This document shows, one piece after another, positions 13,301 to 25,300 of a DNA stretch of 64,000 bases (positions are counted from its first letter, which is position 1; each line of letters opens with the position of its first letter). The position numbers were made by a program, and so were the translations under genes. The stretch covers positions 124,383-188,382 of the forward strand of contig VZSF01011141.1 in NCBI GenBank assembly GCA_013398295.1, read 5' to 3'. Below the pieces are notes generated by a model that searched no databases, had not been told where the DNA came from, and saw nothing but the letters and a program-made list of their open reading frames with translations. This stretch comes from Chionis minor (lineage: Eukaryota; Chordata; Aves; Charadriiformes; Chionididae).

Positions 13301-16300
13301 CCAGATTCCTCAGATAATTGACAAAGGGTCTCCCCACCTAAGGGGGGCTTTCAGACCTCAGCTCTCTGACCTCTCCTTTGGCGCAGATCTCCTTTCCTTA
13401 CTGGCTATTGAGGGAGTTTAGGGCAATCAGGAAGCTAAATTAGACTGTGTGATAACATTCCATATATTACATGCTTTAACTTTTGGTCAGCCCTGAAGTG
13501 GTCAGGCAGTTGAACTAGATCACTATTATAGGTTCCCTTCCAGCTGAACTCTTCTCTTCTCCTCTACTCTTTTCCCATGTAAAAACCCACTTGTTTTGTC
13601 TAGACCTTATTTTGAGTTGTTGAAGTCATTTAAAGTTATTTAAACCCATGTTGAGGACAGTGGGGAAGATGGAAGAATGATCAGGCAAGAAGGATCAAGG
13701 AGGATGGAAGGAAGCTCAAGGGTTCACAAGAAAAGTAAAATCCATGGAGGTGAGGAAGAAAATAAGTCTCTCTTTCAACTGATCACTGTCCTTCTTCTGC
13801 AATCTTATGTGGTCTGTGGCAGTCTTTCTTGATGTATTTTATTGGATTAAGCAAGCCAAAACCCAGAGATGGAACATTCCCCTAAAGCCCAGAGAATTAC
13901 ACTGGAGACAAATTTAGTCCTCTTGACTTTGCTCCCGTGATTCTTAGATTAACTGGCTACCTGAGTTAAAGCATGACTAAATGCAGAATCTTTTCTGTGC
14001 CCTTCCCCTCAGTCACTAAATGCAAAACCCAGAACAGCTGGTTTCACATATGACACTGAACAGACCAGGGACTCGATCACAGAGGTCATATCTCTTGCCA
14101 CCCTTATGATCCAGATCGCATAGGACTCATTTTTCTCTTCCCCAGCTGCTCCTGGACTTAATTTTGGATACCAAATGCTCTACTGGAAAATCTTGTGGGA
14201 AAGAGAACTGTCAGTGTGGAAAATCTTACCCTCCATGGATTTAGCTGGTTGTTCCTGTGTTTTGAAATATTGTAAGCTGTATGGCCTTGCATTAGCTTGA
14301 AAAACACTGGTAAAAGATAGGGGTGTCTAGAATTCACATCAAAGTCTTTAACATTAGAGCAATATTTCAGGCTTTTACAAAACATGTGGTGATTGTATGA
14401 ATTTATAGTGCACATGAATTTGATGTTAACAGGCATTTGTGCTCAACATTGCCTTGCGTGATATTTGTTTGCAATGTGTTATTTTTGAGCTGCTACATTT
14501 TGCAGAGCCGCTGTGGCCTGGCCTTAAATTTCACAGAAATGAGCAGCATCAATTTTATGTTGTTTTGTCATTTACTCTGGTAAAGAAGATATTGGTGAGG
14601 ATTAAATCAAGTGATCAAAAATAAGCAAGTGCTTAAACGCTTTGTTGGACCTGAGCCAGGATAATAAACCTTGGAAATGTGCTTGTTGCACTGAGCATCA
14701 GTACAGAAAGTCTTATTTTAGTTAATTAAAAATTATCTTGGATTCATTTTTTATTACAAGATTCCTAGCACTGTTCATTTGTACTGAATCACCTTTTAAT
14801 GCATGCATCCATGTGGTTTGAATATGACATTCCCAGTATTTATCTAGATCATTATTCCTGTGCTATTCAAATAGTGCCTCATGTGGCCTTTATTTCACAC
14901 TGTGTCTGTACTGCCAAGCTGCAGTAGAAAGACAAGGCATGCCAGAATAAAAATAAAGCAAGGATTTTGAATTGCCCACTTTTCCCTCTTTCCTTGCCCC
15001 AGACAAGGTTTATCTGAAGCTCCTTGTTAACCCATCAACTAACCCAGGAATTGGTTTGCCTTTTCACAGGCTGATAGGTAGTAGTGAAGTGCAAGCAAAT
15101 TTAAGATATTTTTGGGTAGCTGGATGCTGAATTACAGGACTTCAAATTGCAGGAGGTGTTCTCTAAAATCTCAGCCAAATAGATTAATCTTATCTAGCTT
15201 GATAGAAACTACAAGTCTGGGAGCCTTTTTTAGGTGTGAAAAAGGATTTTAGGTGTGAATAAGGAAAGAGATGCTTTTGCTGTAATGAGACATGGCAATG
15301 CCAGTGGGAGCTTCTTAATTATTTTAAGACTCCATTTTGCAAAGAGCAGAATAGCCTTGTTCAACCCTAAGCCTGAACTTAAACTGTATACTAAGGTGCA
15401 CACCTGAAATCTGGGGCGTCATTTTCACTGGCATCTGTGTTCCTGTTTGTAACTTTACTTTAAAGTATGTGAATGAGGAAAAGTCTTGGCAGATCAGGCC
15501 AAGGGCTTTCCCTTCTGAAAGACAGAGCCCTTGGTACTATGAAAAGAAGAAGTGACAGCACCATGACCCAGCCAATATTCCTGTGTCTCTGCACCGACGG
15601 TGGTTAAATCTATTGCTGAGCACAAAATCTGACCTTCCAAGAACTACCTAGAAAAGGTAGGGGACTACCTGTGTTTTGGCATACTACGCTCCACTTAGTG
15701 ATTTGAGTCAATATTCTGATCTTGGTTCTCTATATTATATACATATCTCTCTACTTATAGTTGTATGTTAATAAACTTACTGACACAAAGGCACTGCTTA
15801 AGAGGAATGGTTCCTGTGTGTAAAATTAGGCATAGTTTTACAGTTCGACTCAGGTTAGTTAGAAGCTGCTGGCCAAAATGAAGCATTTTACCTCCAGACC
15901 CACTTTATAAAAAAATCTATAGAATGAATATTGCTATGATTCTGACTACTAATTGGGGCTATCAATCCTCTTTTGTTACACAGGGACATCTTCTTCTGTA
16001 AAGTGGTGCACTGTCAAGTGGGTCTAGTGTAACATCTTGTACAAGCTTTCATACAATAATCAAGGCTGCCTCTCGTTTGCCCAATTTACTCTTCTTACTT
16101 TGTAGGTCAAGTGTTGCGTTTAAGCATTCAGTAAATAATAGTGGCCTTTGATAATCATATCAAAGACAATGAAAGATTTTACATTTGTTTCCTTGACCAT
16201 GTTCTGGGAAAGAGGATGATCGTGACACTAAAATCTGTGAAAAAGTTTTTAGGGCATAAGTCAAGCTTCATAAAATCCAGTTTCCTTTGGGAGAGAGGGC

Positions 16301-19300
16301 TGGGAGAAATTTTCCAGAGGCAAGCTGATCTTGGGCCAGCTTTGTGCAAAAATTAGGACTGTCAGTAGGACTTTAAGTGCAAAGACAGTGTTTTATTTCA
16401 CTCATAGAGATCATCAAACTAAAACATGTATTATAAAGTATGAGAAAATAATTATGCCAGAAAGGTAAAAATGTGCAATCATGTAATTTACTGGCACTGC
16501 TGAGGAAGGTGTAGACTGGCAGCCAAATTGCAGAAAGGATGGCCTGATAGTAAATCAGTGCATGCATGAAGTCAGGAGACTCTTTCTCCCTATGGCCTCT
16601 GAGTTTCTGAGTCATATTGAGCTCTGGGAGGAAAGCCAGGGAAAGGGGACACAGGAGGGCACCCAGCTTCTGTTGCCTTTGAAAATCAATCCTAAGGCAG
16701 AAAACTGTTATGAATGAAGGAGAACTAAAAGACACCCTGTGGTGGGTGGACCCAGAGCCTTCACACCTTCCTCCTTGTTGCCTCCCTCCAGCAGCAACTG
16801 AAGCAAAGCCCGAGCAGCAGCGGCCAGGGAGGGACTGAAAAAAATGGAACCTTGAAGGCCTCTCACCAAATAAGTCACTGTTGTAAAAGGTTCCTTATCC
16901 TTTCCACTGGGAATTTTCTAAAGTATACACGCAAATCTGTTTTGCAAGAGCAAAGGCTTAAATTGCCCCCAAATGCTGTGTCCTAACAGCTCTTTTCTCT
17001 TGCGCATCCTCTTAAGGACACCGTGTGCCCTTGGATACTGGAAAAACAGGTTCATTTACCCCACCCAGCTGGGTAATTTCTCCATTCCATACTTTTTAGA
17101 AGCAAAATATGTGATAATCTGAAGTAATTCATGCACAACTTCCTCATGAATTAGACCCTCTGGCCTCTGCAGTCATTCCTCCGCAAATGCCTCAGAGGAT
17201 TATCCTGGATTCAATATTCTGAACAAATAAACACCTACAAACAGGAATACACATTTCAGGTTTTAATTAAAAGGCCTCTTTTTTTTGATGACAGTATGTG
17301 ATTTATTATAATAAGCACATTCTCCCTTGAAAGCTTGTTTTCATTTTTTCTTTTTCCTCTCTCCTTTTTTCTTTCTGCTTGCCCTGCAAGTTGTTCTGTC
17401 TTGATGGGACAGTATAAGTGTCTATATAACAGAAGATGAGAGAAAGAGAGAGACAGTGGCTGTGAAATCCAGTTGCAAACAAAATTGTCATCTCATACAT
17501 CGGTTCAAATCAACTTCTATTAGGGGACCTGAAAAGAGGTACAGACTTTTACATACCTGCCTACAGTTAAGCTATGATACATCCTGCTGATATACTTGCT
17601 GCTGAGTACGTTATTGGGCAAGATGGGCCACAAATCACATTAACTAAGACAATTCTACCATTCCTAGATGCATCTATCACTTCTTGCCCAGTAATCCTTC
17701 AGGTGGGAATCACTGTCTATAAGAAAGTTCTTGTTTGTGACTATTCTTTCAAGCTGAAAATGGATGGTAACTGAAGATCACTGAGAACAGATTTAAGAAT
17801 ATATTGAACAGCTTACATGAAACAGGAAAACTCATGCCAGGCATTACATTTTTTTCAAGTTCATGGTGATGAAAATTCTAATAGTAAAAAAACCAGGAGT
17901 TAAAATGCAGGCTCACAGTGGAGAGAAGGTTAGAGGAGGAAGGATGGCTGGGGAAAATCAGAGGTGAAGTACATCTCAATGCCCTCCTTCTCAAGTGGCC
18001 CAGAAAACAGGGGAAGGAGGTAGTACATTGATTTCACAGTCTCTTCCCCCAAAACCCTTCTGCTGCTCTAACATAAACTGGAGGAGGTGTGAGTGAAGGG
18101 TGGTTTCCATGGTCCACTGCAAGGTTCCTTAAAAAAGCATGTGTGAGTGTTCAGCCTGTCTAGCAATGTGATAGCGATGCAAATAGTACAAATGCTGGAC
18201 AACAATTTCTGTGTATTCTAATACAGCCTCAGAGAAAAAAGGATTAAATCCCACTTGTCCTAACATATGCTACTTCAAGGAGTCAGCCTAAAGGATTAAC
18301 CATTAGAAAGAGAAATGTAGTGTACCAGAAGAAAAGAAAAAGAATTTAAGATGTGCCACACCACAACAGCTTCTTTTGGATCATGTATGGTATCAGGTAT
18401 CTTGCCACCAGTAGTCATAAAGCTGCTTGGAGAGAAGCACCTTGGAAGCCACAGAAGGAAGGATAAATTGCCTTCGCCTGCAGAGATCAGGGTGCAGCCA
18501 GAGGCATGAGATAAGCTGAGGCTTCTCCTGACTCCCCTGTGTCTCAGCAATAGAGCAATTCCACTCTTTTTAATGTGCGCACACAGGGTTTGACTTGACC
18601 CTTGGCAGGTTGGCACTCTGCTGGCAGCTTACACGCTCTTCAAAGCAGTATAGCTGCTCATTTGCTCCATGTCTGCCCGTTACTAATTTTGAGTAGCCAA
18701 TTCAGTCTCATATTACGGGGCAGAGCCAGAGAGACAAATGGCTCTCATTAAGCAGCGTCATTGATTTTTAACACCAGTCACGATCATCTGCTTTGTCTGC
18801 TTGCACAAAACCACGGGCAGACTTTCAATCCACTTCTCTTGTGTCATCTCTCTTTTACCTGCTTTGGAAAAGGACAAACTCCCTCTCATCCTCTCTTCTT
18901 TCCAGTCTAAACGCCCCTCACTTTTGCCAGCCCCACAAATCTCCGTCACCGGAGCTGCTGCGAAAGCCTTCACAGGGGTTGCGTGGGTGCTGTTTCCCTG
19001 GCCCCAAATCCCTGCTCTGCCCCAGTGCTGTGCTCCCTCATGGGTACACACCTCATCACCATGCTCACTGTGAAGGCTTGTGCCATCCCCTGCAGCGTGC
19101 CCTTTGAAATCAAGGCAAACCAGCACTGAAGCTGGCCTTTCGTGAGAAACAGTTGGCCATCTGGCTATTTGTGTTAATACCCAACAGAGCCAGAAACCAG
19201 GTAAATGAAAAACCTGCAGGGTTTCATAAGCCTGGAAAAAAATCTGGTCTTTGCAAAGCCAGTCACTAGCCACGTCCTTTGACTTCCTTCCTCTCATGGC

Positions 19301-22300
19301 AGCTTTGCAGTGGCTTGTTTGCATCCTTCTCCGCAACCTTGATCATTTGTTACATGTTCTTCGATGGTCTGCCCGCATTACTGCTGGGATAATCCCTTCC
19401 TTATCTTCCCTTGGACCTCGTGTTGCTAGCAACTCAGTCCTCCCTTTCAAAGTCTCACATACTTCTGCCTACTTCCTTCCTAAGCTGTAAGTCCATTTAA
19501 TCTCTTTCCAGAGTTTATACTTCAGAAACCTGAATTCTTTCAAGTATTGAAATGGCCGCTTTCTAAATCTCACCATAAAGAACCCGATCTCACACAATAC
19601 AGGTATAGGAAAGGAAAAAATGCTAAGCAGCAAATGAATACCAAGGAAATCTAATATTTCATTAATGAGAACTGCCAAGCAGCTTCCAATTTGCTTCTGC
19701 CTCCTGGCAGGAATAAGGTCAAAACAAAGACATTTTTCATTCATGTACCTCACTTGAATGTTGAGTACCCTCAAGCTCATAGTATTTCTCAGATGTTCTC
19801 AGATGTTTCTGCTTCTCTGATGTAAGCCTGTTAGGTTTTTTTTATTATTTTTTTTTTACTGCATAGCTGTAAAGTAAGGAAGTAAGGAAGAAATCACATG
19901 AGGGCTCGAGACATCTCTTTGCCCAAATATAAAGCTCATTAAGATGGCCATGTTGGCTCAAACAAAAGGGCCACTCAATCAATCTTTTACCCTGCCTCCA
20001 ACAATAGCCACTAGCAGATGCTGAGGGAAAATACACAAAAAAAGGCCTATGCAAAATATGTTGGGGATTTATTTTTACTATTGTGAAGAACAGCTTTTGA
20101 TGGATCTTTTTCCAGACATATAGAGCAGTATTGTTTTAACACCCATTAACCATTTAACCATTTTAACCGACTAATATTTTTTCACATCCGAAGCATCTTG
20201 TGAAAGTGAGTTCCATAGTTGTAATACTCACTGTCTGAAAAAGCACATCCTCCTGCCTCGCCAAACTGCTGTCCCTGGTAACTTCATTTGGATTCTTTCG
20301 GTTTGTGTCTTTAAAAATATAATAAAACCCTGCCCCCTGTTCACCTCCACTTCAACCCTGTTTGCATCCGCTGTACGTCATCTAAGCTGAAGAGCCCTCA
20401 TCTGTTTAACTGCTCTTTGCAGACCCCACTACACACCTTTCTCTGTGGCTCAACTAGTTCTGAGTTGCCCAAATCTGCATGCAACGTGACAAATACAGAG
20501 GCACAGCAGGCATTCTTGGTGGCACATTTAGTGTTCCCTTCCTAATAATTGCCAAGCCTCTGTTTGTATACACGACCTCTGCCTCGGGGAAGCTGATGCC
20601 ATCCCTGAACTGCCCACGGAGCCTCGAGCACTTCTGCCCTGAGCTGTGGTAGCATGCTGGTGTGGGTACTGGTGGCTGGTTTTCTCCCTACATATTACTT
20701 TGCGTGTGTTGATAAGGAATTTTACGGGTCATTTTTTTGAAGTACTCAATACTTTGAGATCCTTTTGCAATTCTTCATTTTTATTATGCTGAATAATTTC
20801 TGTCCTTCCCTAGTACATCCTTCCCTAGTACGACCCTCAGATTACTATCCCCTTTTGGTTTTTCAGGTAGGCAGTGATGAACTAGAGAGGAGAAGTCCTA
20901 GGGCAATGAAGAGTGATTTCAGGGCCTTGGGATGACTGGTCAAGAGATCAGGAGCACAAGTCATATTGTCCTCTATACCTCCAGTCACAGGGAATGATGA
21001 TGGGTCAAACAGGAAGAGCCAGAAGATCAATGCCTGGCTCTGTGACTGGTGCTACCGGCACGACTTTGGGTTCTTTGAACAGGGCTTGATTTACAGGACA
21101 CCAGGAAACTGCTGGAAACCAATGGGAAAAGCCTATCTCAGAGGAGGGTAAGGCTTCTAGGACAACAGTTAGCAGGGCTCATTGAGAGGGCTTTAACCTA
21201 GATTCGAAGGGGGCGGGGATGTAACTGGACTCACTAGAGAGGCATCTGGGGATAGGAACCTGGCACTTGTGGGGGTAGGGGGGCTCAAGAGAGCTGGTTG
21301 TTTTTCAGGTATCACTTCCTCCAAGCTCAGGATTGGTGCATCCCTAAGAGCAAGACATCAGGCAGAGGAAGCAGGAGACAAGCGTGGTTGAGAAGGGAGC
21401 TCCTGAAAAAGCTCAAGTGGAAGAAGGAAGTTTACAGTATGTGGAAGAAGGGACTGGCCACTTGGGAAGATTACAAGAATGCTGTCAGAGTATGCAGGGT
21501 TGAAATGAGGAAAGCCAAGGCTTCTTTGGAATTAGATCTGGCAAGGGATGTCAAGGTCAACAGGAAGGGTTTCTTCAAGTACATTGGAGGCAAAAGAAAA
21601 ACTAGAGAGAATGTGGACCCGCTATTGAATGAGACGGGTGCCATGGTGACAGACGATGCAGAGAAGGCAGAGCTACTGAATGCCTTCTTTGCCTCAGTCT
21701 TCACTGCTCAAGCCAGCCCTCAGGACTCCCAGACTCTACAAGTAACAGGGAAAGTCTGGAGCAAAAAAACCTCTCCCTTGGTTGAGGAGGATCAAGTTAG
21801 AGACCAAGTAAACTGGATATCCACAAGTCCACAGGTCCTGATGGAATGCACCCACGAGTGCTGAGGGAGCTGGCAGAAGTCATTGCTGGTCCATTCTTCA
21901 TCATCCTTGAAAGGTCCTGGAGAACAGGTGAGTTTCCTGAGGACTGGAGGAAAGCCAATGTCACTACAGTCTTCAAAAAGGGCAAGAAGGAGGATCCAGG
22001 AAACTACAGGCCAGTCAGCGTCACCTCCATCCCTAGAAAGATGATGGAACAGCTCGTTCTGGGCGTCATCTCCAAGCACCTGGAAGAAAAGAGGGTTATC
22101 AGAAGTAGTCAATGTGGATTTACCAAGGGGAAGTCACGTCTGACTAATCTGATAGCCTTCTACGATGGCATGACAGCATGGATAGATGAGGGGAGGGCAG
22201 TAGATATTGTCTACCTTGACTTCAGCAAGGCTTTTGACATCATCGCCCACAGCATCCTCGTACGTAAGCTTAGGAAAGGTGGGTTAGAGAATGGACAGTA

Positions 22301-25300
22301 GGGTGGATTGAAAACTGGCTGGCAGGTAGAGCTCAGAGGGCTGTGATCAGTGGGGCAGAGTCTAGTTGGAGGCCTGTGACTAGTGGTGTTCCTCAGGGGT
22401 CAGTACTGGGTCCAGTCCTGTTCAATGTATTCATCAATGACCTGGATGAAGGGATGGAGCGTACCATCAGCAAGTTTGCTGATGATACCAAACTGGGAGG
22501 AGTGGCTGACACACCAGAAGGCTGTGCTGCTATTCAATGTGACCTGGACAGGCTGGAGAGTTGGGCAGGGAGAAACCTAATGAAATTGAACAAAGGCAAG
22601 TGTAGAGTCCTGCACCTGGGGAGGAATAACCTCATGAACCAGTACAGGTTTGGGGATGACCTGCTGGAAAGCAGCTCTGCAGAGAGGGACCTTGGAGTCC
22701 TGGTGAACAACAGGATGACCATGAGCCAGCAATGTGCCCTTGTGGCCAAGAAGGCCAATAGCATCCTGGGGTGCATCAAGAGGAGTGTGGTCAGCAGGTC
22801 GAGGGAGGTCATCCTCCCCCTCTACTCTGCCCTGGTGAGGCCGCAACTTGAGTACTGTGTCCAGTTCTGGGCTCCCCAGTTTAAGAAGGACAGGAAACTG
22901 CTGGAGAGGGTGCAGCGAAGGGCTACAAAGATGATTAGGGGGCTGGAGCATCTTTCTTATGAGGAAAGGCTGAGGGAGTTGGGTCTTTTTAGTCTGGAGA
23001 AGAGAAGACTGAGGGAGGATCTTATAAATTCTTACAAATACTTAAAAGAAGGTTGCAGGAGGAGAGGGCCAGTCTTTTTTCAGTGGCACCCAGTGAAAGG
23101 GCAAGAGGTAACAAGCAAAACTTGAATATAGGAAGTTCCATCTCAACTTGAGGTGGGATTTCATTACTTTGAGGGTGGCAGAACACTGGAACAGGCTGCC
23201 CAGAGAGGTGGTAGAGTCTGACTCTGCAGACATTCCAAACCTGCCTGGACGCCATCCTGTGCAACCTGCTGTAGGTGGACCTGCTCTGGCAGGGGGGTTG
23301 GACCAGATGATCTTCAGAGGTCCCTTCCAACCCCTAACATACTGTGATTCTGTGAATTTTGTACCATCAGTAAGTTTTGCACGTGTGTTCACGTCACTTC
23401 TGGAAATATACTGAGCAGATTTAGTAATCTCCTTCCACTGTGAAAACTGGCCTTGTCCTCTGTTTCCTATTTCAAACAGTTATTGATCTATAGGAATACC
23501 TTCTCTTCTATCCCATGACACTTCACCAAAGATCTTTGAAACCAAAAAGCACAGTGGCTCATTTGGTTTGATCCCCACGTTCCTTAACGCTTTCAAAGAC
23601 ATATGGCTTTCCTCAGCAAAAACTAGACAACTCTTCCTCAAGACCCTGTGCATATCTTCCTTTCCTTCTTCCAGCTGACATCACTCTAGCTTTATCCTAG
23701 CTCCAGCCAGTAGCTCAGTCCAGAAGTCCACCAGGGTGACCCCTTCCTTCATCCACATGGAACTTTTTCTTCAATGCTGGCATGTGTCACCTCCTCCATC
23801 CCTGGCCTCTCATCCTCTCATCCAGCAGACCATCAGAATACGTGGCTGCCTGACAATGGTATTGCAAGTAACTTTTCAGCAACTATGCTGTGTTTTCTTT
23901 GTTTGGACACAGCATGCACTTTTACGGAAGGCATATTTCTATTTCTAACAACTTTCTTCATTCAATTGTTTGTCTGTGCTGAGCTATTTCTTTTTATTTC
24001 ATTTGGTTGTGTGAGTATTTTAAACTTCTAATCAGGTAATTCAAACGTTCTCTGTAACACCACTGAAGCATTTACCCAGATTGTGCTTTTAATTTCTTTA
24101 TAGAAAGTAGGCTTATTCTAATATTGTTCTCCTTTTGAAAAAAATGTGGTAGGCTTTTGGCTCTTCCAGTTCTACAAGAATATTGAATTTGAAATGTTAT
24201 AACCAGTATAACAGAGCATCTTTGTGACATATCTTGAACTACCCCTGCTCAGCACTGAAGCAACATTTGCTTTTTTTCTCTCATTAAGTATCGGGCAAGG
24301 TGCTGAAAGAAACCATCACCTATGGTATCTAAAATGTAGTCTCAGCACTGAGCTCCATTATGCAATTTATTCAGCCTTAATGGGAGCAGCTGAAATCTCC
24401 CATTATTATTCTGTTTTCTGCCTTTACAGCCCCTGTGTCTTTGTTTAAAGGCGAATGTCACCATCCTAGTCAAGGGGTTGTTTGTATGCCTGAACCCTCT
24501 GCTCTTCTACTTGGGCAAGGAACGTCAGGGCATGGAGTTTCTGTGATGTTCAATGAAACAGTTAAGCTTTCTGATCCAATGCAATATTTTCTTCTGCATT
24601 TGCAGTGGGTGTTCTTTTCTCTAGATCGTACCATAATAAAAGACCATTCAACTGCACAATTTTTCTTAACTGCTGTCAACATGCAATACACTGCAGATCA
24701 GCAAAGGTGAGTTATTACCTGCAGCCACTGGATGACCAAATCCCGCAGTTGTTGAATCTAGCACGGAGACTCAGGCTAAGCCCTTAGCCTCTTACCCACA
24801 CCTGACCTGGAGAGCATCAGCACTTTTCCCATCCCTTCCAAAACACTAGTCAAGGGTGGCTGGAGTGGACACTGAAAACTATTGAGTGTGTACAATGCGG
24901 TTATTATTGCAGCATCCTTTGGAAATAATGTTAGATTACACAGCAGACGGGAGGTGGGGAGGCTTATGTGAATGCTCTTTCCATGGACAGGCTGATTTCC
25001 CCTGTAAAATGCCACTGCTTAGGCTGGTGACAGCAGAGCACAGAGCTGACTTTGCAGTGACTTTGGGAACGTGCAGGTTAAATTTCTGTTTCTAACTAGG
25101 CCCAAACCTAGTTACTGGCCCCTCAAGAGAAAGCCACATCCCCTCCATACCTACAGCAGCTGCTGCTTTTTGGTAAAGGGACAAATAGTAAAAACAATCC
25201 CAGAGAGGTGCTAAAAGCAAAGAATTGATCGTTACCGCTGCCTCAGCTTGGGGAAAGGGATAAACAAAATGTAATAAGTCTCAGATTTCTACAACGGCTC

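Larger units (their letters stand above)
20800..23354 (+). mobile_element. CR1 LINE, 5'-truncated and endonuclease-deleted, with target duplication
   Basis: This is a chicken-repeat-1 retrotransposon. It begins in the esterase-like end of ORF1 ([18 protein letters not shown] near 20840-20895), continues to the ORF1 stop (21199-21201), then passes after about 60-80 bases to the linker between endonuclease and reverse transcriptase (SWLFF...LQAQD, about 21290). Reverse transcriptase, the C-terminal part, the non-coding 3' end with CCCTTCCAACCCC and the GATTCTGTG tail follow. The sequence AATTT flanks it at 20795-20799 and 23355-23359, and joining the flanks restores a continuous older LINE. At least three frame breaks make it inactive. 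It is much less decayed than its host element. Confidence 0.9.
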
